Shown: positions 25,271-34,443, counted from the stretch's first letter. The stretch is 64,000 nt of DNA from Polynucleobacter sp. MWH-CaK5 (GCF_018687615.1 NZ_CP061299.1:682001-746000), one strand, 5' to 3'. Numbers and translations: made by a program. The notes: generated by a model from the sequence alone, not told the origin.

Positions 25271-27316
25271 ATGTTTGGGTTTAAAGATTTTCGCCGTTTG
25301 TGGGCGCGCTGGAAAGAATCAAGGGATGCCTCGCAAGCATTAGATACTTTATTGCTCGTACCAGATGACACCGCTGACTTGGCTGATCGGAATCGCTGGG
25401 TAGTTGAATTGGCCTACTGGTTGCGCCGCACAGAAAAATCAACAAAAAATAAACCAACTACAACGTTAGAGGGTCATCCAGAGCATGCGCGCTTAAGATC
25501 ATTTTTAAAGATCCTTGAGCAACGACCAGATGTCAAATTAAAGATTGCAAAGTTGATACGCAGTGTTTTGCGAGACAACGATGCGCTTTCATTGCTTTGT
25601 GACACAGGGGTTGCGACCAAGCCTAGTTTTTGGGGGGAGATCACTGAGCGTTTGCGCAATCATTTGATTTCGCCGCCACCGAATAAACCAGAGCTCACAG
25701 TTTTATTTGCTCTTGGCTTTGTTGGGCCTCATGACGCCTCTTGGGTTCATGATTTAGATGAAGATTTATTGCATTCACTCTATGAGTTAACTCATTATCA
25801 AGAAGATAAGTCTGATGGCAATAACTTGTTCAAAGACATGTCTGAAGCCATCATGATCTTGATCAGTTACATCAGTTCTGCTGGTTTGAGTTATTCAGTT
25901 AGATCAAGACTTCGTGGGGTCAGTGGTCAGGATTCACCTTTTTATCGCTTAGGTAAACTGGCTGAAGACATTCTCAAAGCAGGACCTCACTTAAATGAGC
26001 CTACTTATCAAGCAACATTAAAAGAATTTCACGATGTATTGAATGCTTGTTACATTGCCTGCGATGATGTTTATGCTCATCTTGATGAGAATGGCGTTTC
26101 TGTAGAAACAGTCTTTCAAGTTGAGACCATGCGCTTGCGTTTAGCAAGAGTAGAAACATTGTTAGAGGCTTGGCTTCATCGTGATCAGACACAATTATTT
26201 GCCAAGTTAACAGCAGATTTGATTCTGACTGTTCAAGGTCATCGCAGTATCAAGCGCCTTGCAGAACAAACATTTGCTTTGTTATCAAGAAAAATGGTTG
26301 AGAGAAGTGCTGAGACTGGTGACCATTACATTGCGGGTAGTCGAAAAGAATATTTTTCAATGCTCAAAAAATCTTTGGGCGGTGGCGCGATTGTTGCTGG
26401 CACGGTTTATTTGAAGTTTCTGATCACCAACCTTGGCTTGGTTCGTTTCTTTGAAAATATTCTTTTGACAGTTAACTATGCTGGTAGCTTTTTATTAATT
26501 CAATTTGCTAATTTCACTTTGGCCACCAAGCAGCCGGCCATGACAGCGCCTGCTCTGGCGCAGTTATTAGACGACGTTAAAAGCAAAGAAGGTCTAGATC
26601 GTTTTGTTGATCGAGCCATGGCTTTGATGAGATCTCAGGCGGCATCTATTTTTGGTAACTTGGCAATGGTTGTTCCTGTAGTGATCGCCATTCAGGTGGC
26701 CATCATCTTGTTGATGGGGCATGCAACCATGAACCCAAGCAAGGCCACTCATATTTTCGATACTGTTTCACCATTCAGTGGAGCATTTTTATTTGCTGCT
26801 TTCACGGGTGTACTTTTATGGCTTTCAAGCGTGATTGCTGGTCTGATCGATAACTGGTTTGTTTTGCATCGCATTCAAGATGTGATTCGTTACAACCGCA
26901 GAATCACGATGGTGTTTGGTGACATCAGAGCTGCAAGGTGGGGGCAGTGGTGGAGAGACAATATTTCAATTGTTGCGGCTAACGTTTCCTTGGGCTTTTT
27001 ATTAATCTACGGTCCAACCTTTTTAGGATTCCTAGGGATTGGCATGGAAATCCGACACATCACACTTTCTGCTGGACAGTTTGCAGCTGCTGCCACAGCC
27101 CTTGGATGGAAAACATTCTTGATGTCTGGCTTCTGGTTGGGTATTTTTGGTGTTTTATTGATCGGTGCCTTCAATGTACTGGTCAGCTTTTCTTTGGCTT
27201 TCAACATGGCTTTGCGTTCAAGAGATTTGCCAACTTTGGATAGAAGGCGCCTTTATGTGGCCGTCAGAAGAAGAATCAAGGCTGATTTCAAGTCTTTGCT
27301 ATTCCCACCTAAATAA
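25271..27316 (+). CDS. Gcr-type 'site-specific recombinase' family membrane protein
   Basis: A protein of 681 residues resembling the family named site-specific recombinase (Gcr) in Neisseria and Burkholderiales. The N-terminal 370 residues look soluble and helical, with many leucines. From KKSLGGGAIVAGTVYLKFLI onward, about six or seven hydrophobic segments follow, for example GNLAMVVPVVIAIQVAIILL and GFWLGIFGVLLIGAFNVLV, ending in a basic tail. No tyrosine- or serine-recombinase catalytic motif could be seen, so the family name may mislead. It begins 2 bases after the uvrB stop codon and is likely co-transcribed. Function unknown. Confidence 0.8.
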   Translation: MFGFKDFRRLWARWKESRDASQALDTLLLVPDDTADLADRNRWVVELAYWLRRTEKSTKNKPTTTLEGHPEHARLRSFLKILEQRPDVKLKIAKLIRSVLRDNDALSLLCDTGVATKPSFWGEITERLRNHLISPPPNKPELTVLFALGFVGPHDASWVHDLDEDLLHSLYELTHYQEDKSDGNNLFKDMSEAIMILISYISSAGLSYSVRSRLRGVSGQDSPFYRLGKLAEDILKAGPHLNEPTYQATLKEFHDVLNACYIACDDVYAHLDENGVSVETVFQVETMRLRLARVETLLEAWLHRDQTQLFAKLTADLILTVQGHRSIKRLAEQTFALLSRKMVERSAETGDHYIAGSRKEYFSMLKKSLGGGAIVAGTVYLKFLITNLGLVRFFENILLTVNYAGSFLLIQFANFTLATKQPAMTAPALAQLLDDVKSKEGLDRFVDRAMALMRSQAASIFGNLAMVVPVVIAIQVAIILLMGHATMNPSKATHIFDTVSPFSGAFLFAAFTGVLLWLSSVIAGLIDNWFVLHRIQDVIRYNRRITMVFGDIRAARWGQWWRDNISIVAANVSLGFLLIYGPTFLGFLGIGMEIRHITLSAGQFAAAATALGWKTFLMSGFWLGIFGVLLIGAFNVLVSFSLAFNMALRSRDLPTLDRRRLYVAVRRRIKADFKSLLFPPK

Positions 27317-27359
27317 TTGATTTTTATGATTTATTTATCTGGTGGCTTAGCATTAACTA

Positions 27360-27384
27360 GTACTTGAGCAGTTTAATTGGGTAT
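27360..27384 (+). promoter_or_regulatory. Upstream IscR-type operator (site 1)
   Basis: This 25-base site matches the E. coli type 1 IscR consensus at 19 of 25 positions by hand comparison. It shares the exact nonamer ACTTGAGCA with the second site, 30 bases downstream. TTGAGC at 27364-27369 and GATAAA at 27387-27392, separated by 17 bases, could be the promoter -35 and -10 elements. Confidence 0.6.
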
Positions 27385-27389
27385 CTGAT

Positions 27390-27414
27390 AAACTTGAGCA
27401 CAAGAGTCAGGTAT
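27390..27414 (+). promoter_or_regulatory. Downstream IscR-type operator (site 2)
   Basis: This 25-base site ends in the half-site AGTCAGGTAT and matches the type 1 IscR consensus at 20 of 25 positions. It lies 37 bases before the iscR start codon. Binding here would cover the region downstream of the likely promoter and give the autorepression known from E. coli iscR. Confidence 0.68.
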
Positions 27415-27451
27415 TAAACGTTTCAACAACCCAATATTGATGAGGTAAGAG

Positions 27452-28021
27452 ATGAGACTAACAACCAAAGGACGTTTCGCTGTCACTGCAATGATTGATT
27501 TAGCCCTGCGCGAATCTCATGGACCAGTAACGCTTGCCGGCATTAGCCAAAGGCAACATATTTCATTGTCATATTTAGAGCAGCTGTTTGGCAAATTACG
27601 CCGCTTTGATATTGTTGAAAGTACCCGTGGGCCAGGTGGTGGATATACCTTGGCGCGCAGAGCAGACCAGGTCACAGTGGCTGACATCATCATTGCTGTT
27701 GATGAGCCATTGGATGCAACGCAGTGCGGCGGCAAAGGTAATTGCCGTGGTGAAGATGCCGGTCATGGTCGTTGTATGACGCATGATTTATGGACCAGCT
27801 TGAATCAAAAGATGGTTGAGTACTTGAGCTCAGTGTCATTGGCTGACTTGGTCAAGCAACAAGAAGGCAGAGTCCGTGTTGGGGACATTCGTGAGAGCAA
27901 GATAAAAATTGAAGCTCCAAGAGCCTCTAAGACATCTGCTGCAAGCGCCAAAAAAGAAGTTGAAGCTAAGAAAAAGCCATTGGCAAATTCAGTATTCACT
28001 TTTGCCCAGCAAATTAATTGA
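27452..28021 (+). CDS. iscR: Iron-sulfur cluster regulator IscR
   Basis: An Rrf2-family repressor of 189 residues whose [2Fe-2S] state reports cluster supply. The winged helix spans MRLTTKGRFAVTAMIDLA to about residue 65. The cluster ligands are in CGGKGNCRGEDAGHGRCMTH, i.e. Cys-x5-Cys-x9-Cys-x2-His, with four more residues between the second and third cysteines than in E. coli. The C-terminal tail is Lys/Ala-rich. GAGGTAAGAG precedes the ATG. Two IscR-like operators in its promoter point to autoregulation of the whole isc operon. Confidence 0.96.
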   Translation: MRLTTKGRFAVTAMIDLALRESHGPVTLAGISQRQHISLSYLEQLFGKLRRFDIVESTRGPGGGYTLARRADQVTVADIIIAVDEPLDATQCGGKGNCRGEDAGHGRCMTHDLWTSLNQKMVEYLSSVSLADLVKQQEGRVRVGDIRESKIKIEAPRASKTSAASAKKEVEAKKKPLANSVFTFAQQIN

Positions 28022-28076
28022 TATTAGATGTATTCACAGAATAACTAAAAAGATATTGAGATAAAAGGAAACAAAC

Positions 28077-29321
28077 ATGTCATCACCTAAACCAGTACCT
28101 ATGTTTAGTCCAGAGCACTTCCCAATTTACATGGACTACTCAGCCACAACACCAATCGACCCAAGAGTGGTCGATGTGATGATTCCTTATCTTCGCGAAC
28201 AGTTCGGTAACCCAGCATCACGCAGTCATGCTTATGGTTGGAGTGCGGAAGAAGCTGTTGAGAATGCTCGCGCAGAAGTTGCAAAATTGGTGGGTGCAGA
28301 TCCGAGAGAAATCGTTTGGACCAGTGGCGCTACTGAAAGTAATAACTTGGCTATCAAGGGTGCAGCTCACTTCTACAAAGAAAAAGGCAAGCACATCATT
28401 ACAGTTAAAACAGAGCACAAGGCAGTGTTAGACACTTGTCGTGAGTTAGAGCGTGAAGGTTATGAAGTTACTTACCTTGATGTATTACCAAATGGTTTGA
28501 TTGATTTTGAAAAATTCAAAGCGGCTGTTCGCCCAGACACCATCGTTGTTTCTGTGATGTTTGTGAACAATGAAATTGGCGTGATTCAAGATATTGCCAA
28601 GATCGGTGAGTTCTGTCGCGAGAAGGGCATTGTGTTTCACGTAGATGCAGCCCAAGCCACAGGCAAGGTTGCGATTGATTTGCAAACCCTCAAAGTTGAC
28701 TTGATGAGCTTTTGTGCTCACAAAACATACGGACCAAAGGGCGTGGGCGCTTTATTTGTACGCCGTAAACCACGTATTCGTATCGAAGCTCAAATGCATG
28801 GTGGTGGTCATGAGCGCGGCATGCGTTCAGGTACTTTGCCAACACATCAATTGGTCGGCATGGGTGAATGCTTCCGCATTGCTCGTGAAGAAATGACCAC
28901 TGAAAACGAACGCATTCGTATGCTAAGAGATCGTTTGTGGAATGGCTTAAACCAAATCGAAGAGGTGTACCTCAACGGTGATATGGATCAGCGCATTCCG
29001 CATAACTTGAACATCAGCTTCAATTATGTTGAAGGTGAATCCATGATCATGGCTTTGAAAGACATTGCCGTGTCATCAGGCTCTGCATGTACTTCAGCAT
29101 CATTGGAGCCATCTTATGTATTGAGATCATTGGGTCGCAATGATGAATTGGCACACAGCTCAATTCGCTTCACGATCGGTCGCTTTACAACAGTAGAAGA
29201 TGTTGATTTCACGATTGAATTGGTGAAAGGCAAAATCGCAAAATTAAGAGATTTGTCACCGTTATGGGAAATGTATAAAGATGGTATTGATTTAAATACG
29301 ATCCAATGGGCTGCACATTAA
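28077..29321 (+). CDS. iscS: Cysteine desulfurase IscS
   Basis: A PLP enzyme of 414 residues that takes sulfur from cysteine and passes it to IscU and other acceptors. The N-terminal MDYSATTPIDPRV, the PLP lysine in FCAHKTYGPKG and the mobile loop cysteine in SSGSACTSASLEPSYVL identify it. It is about ten residues longer at the N-terminus than the E. coli enzyme; a second ATG at 28101 (MFSPEHFP) is possible. The AAAAGGA ribosome site lies just upstream of the first ATG. It is the second gene of the isc operon. Confidence 0.97.
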   Translation: MSSPKPVPMFSPEHFPIYMDYSATTPIDPRVVDVMIPYLREQFGNPASRSHAYGWSAEEAVENARAEVAKLVGADPREIVWTSGATESNNLAIKGAAHFYKEKGKHIITVKTEHKAVLDTCRELEREGYEVTYLDVLPNGLIDFEKFKAAVRPDTIVVSVMFVNNEIGVIQDIAKIGEFCREKGIVFHVDAAQATGKVAIDLQTLKVDLMSFCAHKTYGPKGVGALFVRRKPRIRIEAQMHGGGHERGMRSGTLPTHQLVGMGECFRIAREEMTTENERIRMLRDRLWNGLNQIEEVYLNGDMDQRIPHNLNISFNYVEGESMIMALKDIAVSSGSACTSASLEPSYVLRSLGRNDELAHSSIRFTIGRFTTVEDVDFTIELVKGKIAKLRDLSPLWEMYKDGIDLNTIQWAAH

Positions 29322-29380
29322 TTTTTATTGATCAATCAATAGTATTTAAAGATAACTGAGAAAGTAACTGAGGAAATAAA

Positions 29381-29764
29381 ATGGCATACAGTGAAAAAGT
29401 AATTGAGCATTATGAAAATCCACGCAACGTTGGATCCTTTGAAAAAGGTGATGACCACGTGGGCACAGGCATGGTCGGCGCACCAGCTTGCGGCGATGTG
29501 ATGAAGTTACAAATCCGCGTGAATGATCAAGGCATCATTGAAGATGCTAAGTTCAAAACTTATGGTTGTGGTTCAGCGATTGCCTCATCTTCTTTGGTAA
29601 CAGAGTGGGTCAAAGGTAAGACTTTGGATCAAGCGCTTGAAATCAAGAACGCTGCGATTGCTGAAGAATTGGCTTTGCCACCGGTAAAAATTCACTGCTC
29701 TATCTTGGCTGAAGACGCCATCAAAGCAGCAGTGGCTGACTACAAAGAAAAGCACGCTAAATAA
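29381..29764 (+). CDS. iscU: Iron-sulfur cluster scaffold IscU
   Basis: The scaffold protein (127 residues) on which [2Fe-2S] clusters are built. Its three cluster cysteines lie in GAPACGDVMKL, TYGCGSAIASSS and KIHCSILAEDA. The Asp following the first cysteine is conserved. The HscA recognition sequence LPPVK is present, consistent with hscB and hscA in the same operon. A GAGGAAATAAA leader precedes the ATG, and iscA follows after 2 bases. Confidence 0.97.
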   Translation: MAYSEKVIEHYENPRNVGSFEKGDDHVGTGMVGAPACGDVMKLQIRVNDQGIIEDAKFKTYGCGSAIASSSLVTEWVKGKTLDQALEIKNAAIAEELALPPVKIHCSILAEDAIKAAVADYKEKHAK

Positions 29765-29766
29765 TC

Positions 29767-30090
29767 ATGGCCATTACTCTGACAGAGAAAGCTGCTAAGC
29801 ACATCACGCGTTATATCGAGCGTCGTGGCAAAGGCGTTGGCTTGCGTCTTGGGGTGAGAACAACTGGTTGTTCAGGGCTTGCTTATCAACTTGAGTATGT
29901 TGATGAAATTTTGCCTGAAGACACCATGTTTGAATCTCTAGGGGTCAAGGTATATGTTGATCCTAAGAGTTTGGCTTATTTGGATGGCACAGAGCTTGAT
30001 TATGTGCGCGAAGGCCTGAACGAGGGATTTAAGTTCCAAAATCCTAATGTAAAAGATGAGTGTGGTTGTGGCGAATCTTTCAGGGTTTGA
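29767..30090 (+). CDS. iscA: A-type iron-sulfur carrier IscA
   Basis: A carrier protein of 107 residues that hands clusters or iron to target enzymes. The three conserved cysteines are in RTTGCSGLAYQLEY and DECGCGESF. Size matches E. coli IscA. Its last codons overlap the start of hscB by 23 to 35 bases, depending on the hscB start chosen. Confidence 0.96.
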   Translation: MAITLTEKAAKHITRYIERRGKGVGLRLGVRTTGCSGLAYQLEYVDEILPEDTMFESLGVKVYVDPKSLAYLDGTELDYVREGLNEGFKFQNPNVKDECGCGESFRV

Positions 30091-30589
30091 TGATTACTTT
30101 TCCTTATTTCAGCTAAAGCCACAATTTAAGATTGATAGGCAGGCTTTGGAGTCTGCTTATTTGACTGTGCAACAGAAGGTTCATCCTGATATGCATGCTC
30201 AGGCCAGTGATTCTGATAAGCGCGTCTCAATGCAGTTATCAGCTTTGGCTAACTCAGCCTACCGAACGCTCATGAACCCCATTCAAAGGGGTTTGTACAT
30301 GTGTTCAAGAAATGGGGTTGATCCTCAGTTAGAAACAAATACTGCGATGCCTGCTCAATTTTTGATGCAGCAGATGGAGTGGCGAGAGACTTTGGATGAT
30401 GTCAGAGATCAGCCTTCTAAATTGGATGAGTTGTACAAAGAAGTAGAACAAACAAGAGTGAATTTATTAAAAGAAGTAGAGCTTGCGATTGATGAGGCCA
30501 ATGATTTTGACTTGGCAGCAAAGCAATTACGAGCTTTATTGTTCATTGATAAATTCGGTGCAGAACTAGAAGACGCAATATCAGCATAA
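30056..30589 (+). CDS. hscB: Co-chaperone HscB
   Basis: A J-domain protein of 177 residues or slightly fewer that delivers IscU to HscA and stimulates its ATPase. The N-terminal J domain, FDDYFSLFQLKPQFKIDRQ, carries the HPD triad in KVHPDMHAQ. The C-terminal three-helix domain binds IscU (QFLMQQMEWRETLDDV). The start codon is uncertain: the ATG at 30056 and GTGs at 30062 and 30068 are all inside iscA and lack an obvious ribosome site, suggesting coupling to iscA translation. Confidence 0.92.
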   Translation: MSVVVANLSGFDDYFSLFQLKPQFKIDRQALESAYLTVQQKVHPDMHAQASDSDKRVSMQLSALANSAYRTLMNPIQRGLYMCSRNGVDPQLETNTAMPAQFLMQQMEWRETLDDVRDQPSKLDELYKEVEQTRVNLLKEVELAIDEANDFDLAAKQLRALLFIDKFGAELEDAISA

Positions 30590-30604
30590 ACAATAAATAA
30601 AAAT

Positions 30605-32470
30605 ATGGCCTTATTACAAATTGCCGAACCTGGTCAATCACTTGCTCCTCATCAGCGCCGCATCGCTGTTGGTATAGATTTAGGAACAACCAATTCATTG
30701 GTTGCCGCCATGAAAAATGCTCTGCCTGAGGTTTTGGGTGATGAGCAGGGAAGAAAGTTATTGCCTTCAGTGATTCGTTACTTGCCAGGTGGAACCACTC
30801 AAGCAGGCTACCAAGCATTACAAAATGCCAATGGCGACCCAAAAAATACCATTATTTCAGTGAAGCGTTTCATGGGCAGAGGTCTTTCTGATATCGAGCA
30901 TGCTCAAACAATGCCCTATGAATTTATTGATGCTCCTGGGATGCTCAAGATCAAAACGGTCTCTGGTGAAAAAAGCCCAGTTGAAGTTTCTGCAGAAATC
31001 TTAGCCAGATTACGTCAACGTGCCGAAGACTCTTTCGATGATGAAATCGTTGGCGCCGTGATCACTGTGCCAGCTTACTTTGATGATGCTCAACGTCAAG
31101 CCACCAAAGATGCCGCTAAATTAGCCGGAATTGAGGTTTTACGACTCTTGAATGAGCCAACCGCTGCTGCTATTGCCTACGGCTTGGATAACGCCTCCGA
31201 GGGCTTGTATGCTGTGTATGACTTGGGTGGTGGAACATTTGATATTTCGATTTTGCGTTTAAGCAAAGGTGTTTTTGAGGTGCTATCCACAGGTGGAGAC
31301 TCTGCCTTGGGTGGTGATGACTTCGATCATCGTTTGTATTGCTGGGTTCTAGAGCAAGCAAAGTTACAGTTGTTGTCTGATAAAGATACCCGCTTATTAC
31401 TCACAGCATCCAAAGAAGTTAAAGAGCAGTTGAGTAAAAACCCATTGGCGCGTGTGCATGCGACTCTGAGTGACGGCACAACGATCAACGTTGGCATCAG
31501 TCAGGCTCAGTTCTTTGAGTTAACCCAACACTTGGTTAACAAAACTTTAATGGCTGCTAAGAAGGCCCTTAGAGACGCTGGTTTGACTGCGGAAGAAATC
31601 AAGGGTGTGGTCATGGTTGGTGGCGCCACTCGCATGCCTCATGTTCAAAGAGCAGTGGGTGAGCTATTTGGTCAGACACCGTTGACTAATTTAGACCCCG
31701 ATCAAGTGGTTGCAATGGGTGCTGCTATGCAAGCTGATTTATTGGCAGGCAATCAACAAAAGGGAGATGAGTGGTTGCTCTTGGATGTGATTCCTCTCTC
31801 CTTGGGTGTTGAAACCATGGGCGGCTTGGTTGAAAAAATCATCCCACGCAATACCCCGATTCCAGTTGCAAGAGCTCAAGATTTCACGACCTTCAGAGAT
31901 GGTCAGACGGCTTTGGCTGTTCACGTTTTACAGGGTGAGCGCGAAGTCGTTGATCACTGCCGATCACTGGCTAAGTTTGAGCTCAGAGACATTCCTCCGA
32001 TGGCCGCAGGTGCAGCCAGAATTCGAGTCACGTATCAAGTGGATGCGGATGGCTTATTGTCTGTAACTGCCAGAGAGCAGCATTCAGGGGTTGAGGCTAA
32101 CATCAATGTGAAGCCTTCTTACGGTCTTTCTGATGTGGATATCACCACCATGCTTCAAGATGGCTTTAGTCATGCTGCTGATGATGTGCAAGACAGAGCT
32201 CTTCGTGAAGAATTGGTGGATGCGAAGCGTTTGATTGAAGCGGTAGACGCTGCTTTGGCTGAAGATCAGCACTTGCTTGATGAAGATGAGCTAGACATCA
32301 TCAGTCGCAAGTTAAAAGCTCTTAAGGACTTGATTGAGTCAGCAAAAGACACTCAGGTATTGAGACGTTCAGTGGAGTCATTGTCAAAAGCAACCGATGA
32401 TTTTGCTGCTCGCAGAATGAATGAAAGTATCAAAAAAGCGTTGTCTGGTAAAAAGATAGAAGAAATTTAA
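30605..32470 (+). CDS. hscA: Fe-S assembly chaperone HscA
   Basis: A specialised Hsp70 of 621 residues that binds the LPPVK motif of IscU and promotes cluster transfer. The ATPase domain shows VGIDLGTTNSLVAA, VITVPAYFDDAQRQATKDAA and VYDLGGGTFDISIL. The substrate-binding domain begins after WLLLDVIPLSLGVETMGG, followed by a helical lid. The length and its place between hscB and fdx separate it from DnaK. Confidence 0.96.
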   Translation: MALLQIAEPGQSLAPHQRRIAVGIDLGTTNSLVAAMKNALPEVLGDEQGRKLLPSVIRYLPGGTTQAGYQALQNANGDPKNTIISVKRFMGRGLSDIEHAQTMPYEFIDAPGMLKIKTVSGEKSPVEVSAEILARLRQRAEDSFDDEIVGAVITVPAYFDDAQRQATKDAAKLAGIEVLRLLNEPTAAAIAYGLDNASEGLYAVYDLGGGTFDISILRLSKGVFEVLSTGGDSALGGDDFDHRLYCWVLEQAKLQLLSDKDTRLLLTASKEVKEQLSKNPLARVHATLSDGTTINVGISQAQFFELTQHLVNKTLMAAKKALRDAGLTAEEIKGVVMVGGATRMPHVQRAVGELFGQTPLTNLDPDQVVAMGAAMQADLLAGNQQKGDEWLLLDVIPLSLGVETMGGLVEKIIPRNTPIPVARAQDFTTFRDGQTALAVHVLQGEREVVDHCRSLAKFELRDIPPMAAGAARIRVTYQVDADGLLSVTAREQHSGVEANINVKPSYGLSDVDITTMLQDGFSHAADDVQDRALREELVDAKRLIEAVDAALAEDQHLLDEDELDIISRKLKALKDLIESAKDTQVLRRSVESLSKATDDFAARRMNESIKKALSGKKIEEI

Positions 32471-32482
32471 TAGGAATTAAAA

Positions 32483-32821
32483 ATGCCACAAATTGTTGTT
32501 CTTCCTCATGCTGATTATTGTCCTGAAGGTGCTGTACTAGAGGCTTCTCCTGGTGCCACTATTTGTGAAGCATTATTAGAAAATGATATTGAGATCGAGC
32601 ATGCATGTGAGATGTCATGTGCTTGTACAACTTGCCATGTGATTGTGCGTGAAGGCATGGCCAGCTTGAATCCTTCCGATGAAGCTGAAGATGATTTACT
32701 TGATCGTGCCTGGGGCTTGTGTCCTCAATCACGCTTATCTTGCCAAGCGGTGGTTGCTCAGCAAAATTTGGTCATTGAGATACCGAAGTACTCAATCAAC
32801 CATGCCAAAGAAAATCATTGA
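32483..32821 (+). CDS. fdx: [2Fe-2S] ferredoxin, ISC type
   Basis: An adrenodoxin-like ferredoxin of 112 residues that supplies electrons for cluster assembly. The ligands are CEMSCACTTC (C-x5-C-x2-C, with an extra Cys in between) and the Cys of RLSCQAVV. It closes the isc operon; no iscX gene follows. A strong hairpin terminator lies 50 bases after the stop codon. Confidence 0.96.
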   Translation: MPQIVVLPHADYCPEGAVLEASPGATICEALLENDIEIEHACEMSCACTTCHVIVREGMASLNPSDEAEDDLLDRAWGLCPQSRLSCQAVVAQQNLVIEIPKYSINHAKENH

Positions 32822-32870
32822 TCTTCGGTATGAGAGATTGAAGTAAAGAGAAGCTGAAGCATCAGATGTA

Positions 32871-32896
32871 AAAAAGGGACCCTTGGGTCCCTTTTT
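32871..32896 (+). terminator. Bidirectional terminator between the isc operon and lysS
   Basis: AAAAAGGGACCC at 32871-32882 pairs perfectly with GGGTCCCTTTTT at 32885-32896. The T run on one side and the A run on the other allow termination from both directions. It sits between the convergent fdx and lysS genes. Confidence 0.92.
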
Positions 32897-32913
32897 AATT
32901 TCGCTTCTTATGT

Positions 32914-34443
32914 TTAATCTTCTTTTCTCAAGTGCGGGAAAAGAATCACGTCTCTGATGTTTGGTGAGTCAGTGATCAACATCATCAAGCGATCGATACC
33001 AATGCCGCAGCCACCAGTTGGAGGCATGCCGTACTCTAAGGCGCGAATGAAGTCTGCATCAAAGTACATCGCTTCCTCGTCGCCAGCTTCTTTTTGAGCA
33101 ACTTGCGCATGAAAGCGAGCGGCTTGATCTTCTGCATCATTTAACTCAGAGAAGCCATTGGCAATCTCACGGCCAGTAATGAATAACTCAAAGCGCTCTG
33201 TGATGCCTGGTCTTGTGTCGGATTCTCTGGCCAATGGGCTGACTTCAATAGGGTAGTCAATAATGTAAGTTGGTTCCCATAGATGCTCTTCAGCAGTAGC
33301 TTCAAACAAAGCCAATTGAAGAGCTCCAAGGCCAGCATTTTTAAGAGTTGGTCCATTGATGTCTTCGCCAGACTTTTTAAGTTCTTGACGGACAAATTCT
33401 TTATCTTCCAATTGAGCAGCGGTGTACTGTTTTTTCGATAAAGGCGCGTATTTAAGAATTGCTTCAGCAATGGTTAAGCGTTGAAATGGCTTTGATAAAT
33501 CTAACGGTTTACCTTGGTAAGTCAAATTCGCAGTGCCCTGAGCATCAATCGCTGCTGCTCTGATGAGCTCTTCGGTGAAGGTCATGAGCCACTTGTAGTC
33601 TGTGTAGGCTGCATAGAACTCCATCATCGTGAATTCTGGATTGTGTCTTGGGCTGACACCTTCATTGCGGAAGTTTCTGTTAACTTCAAAAACACGTTCA
33701 AAACCACCAACCACCAAACGCTTCAAATAAAGCTCTGGAGCTATGCGCAGATACATTTCCATGTCTAAGGCATTGTGATGGGTGATAAATGGTTTTGCAG
33801 CTGCGCCACCTGGGATTGGGTGAAGCATCGGTGTTTCAACTTCCATGAATCCCGCATCTTGCATGTGATGACGTATTGAAGACATCGCTTTGCTGCGAGC
33901 CAAGAAGGTTTGGCGTGTTTCTGGAGAAACGATCAAATCAACATAACGTTGACGGTATTTCATTTCCTGATCTGAAAGGCCGTGGAATTTATCAGGAAGA
34001 GGGCGCAATGATTTTGATAAAAGACGCAAATCTTTTACCAGGATCGATAGTTCGCCTTTATTGGTTTTGAAGATGACGCCTTCAGCAGCGATGAAGTCAC
34101 CCATGTCCCAATGCTTAAAGGCATTGTGCGCATCAGCACTTGCATCAGCATCATTGATGTAAAACTGAATTTGACCTGTGCGATCTTGAACAGTCGCAAA
34201 ACTGGCTTTACCCATCACACGCTTGAGCATCATTCGACCAGCCACTTTGACCGTGATGTTTTTCTCAGCTAAATGCTCTTTGCTGATTTCACCATAGTGC
34301 TCGTGTAAGTCGGCAGCATGATGTGTGGGTACAAAATCGTTGGGGAATGCCACACCATTTTTGCGCAATTGAGCTAATTTTTCGCGACGTTCTGCAATGA
34401 TGTGATTTTCATCGACGATGGGCGTTTGTTCTTCTTGACTCAT
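32914..34443 (-). CDS. lysS: Lysyl-tRNA synthetase, class II
   Basis: A homodimeric enzyme of 509 residues that charges tRNA-Lys. An N-terminal OB-fold anticodon-binding domain includes VKVAGRMMLKRVMGKASF. Class II motif 2 is FRNEGVSPRHNPEFTMMEFY and motif 3 is GCGIGIDRLMMLITDS. It is last in the order recJ-prfB-lysS, the same order found in E. coli, with 45 bases between the prfB stop and its ATG. Confidence 0.97.
   Translation of the reverse strand: MSQEEQTPIVDENHIIAERREKLAQLRKNGVAFPNDFVPTHHAADLHEHYGEISKEHLAEKNITVKVAGRMMLKRVMGKASFATVQDRTGQIQFYINDADASADAHNAFKHWDMGDFIAAEGVIFKTNKGELSILVKDLRLLSKSLRPLPDKFHGLSDQEMKYRQRYVDLIVSPETRQTFLARSKAMSSIRHHMQDAGFMEVETPMLHPIPGGAAAKPFITHHNALDMEMYLRIAPELYLKRLVVGGFERVFEVNRNFRNEGVSPRHNPEFTMMEFYAAYTDYKWLMTFTEELIRAAAIDAQGTANLTYQGKPLDLSKPFQRLTIAEAILKYAPLSKKQYTAAQLEDKEFVRQELKKSGEDINGPTLKNAGLGALQLALFEATAEEHLWEPTYIIDYPIEVSPLARESDTRPGITERFELFITGREIANGFSELNDAEDQAARFHAQVAQKEAGDEEAMYFDADFIRALEYGMPPTGGCGIGIDRLMMLITDSPNIRDVILFPHLRKED

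Noticed and set aside
25271..27316. Mobile element suggested by the name site-specific recombinase
   Set aside because: There are no inverted repeats, att-like repeats or accessory genes around it, and the protein looks membrane-bound with conserved neighbours.
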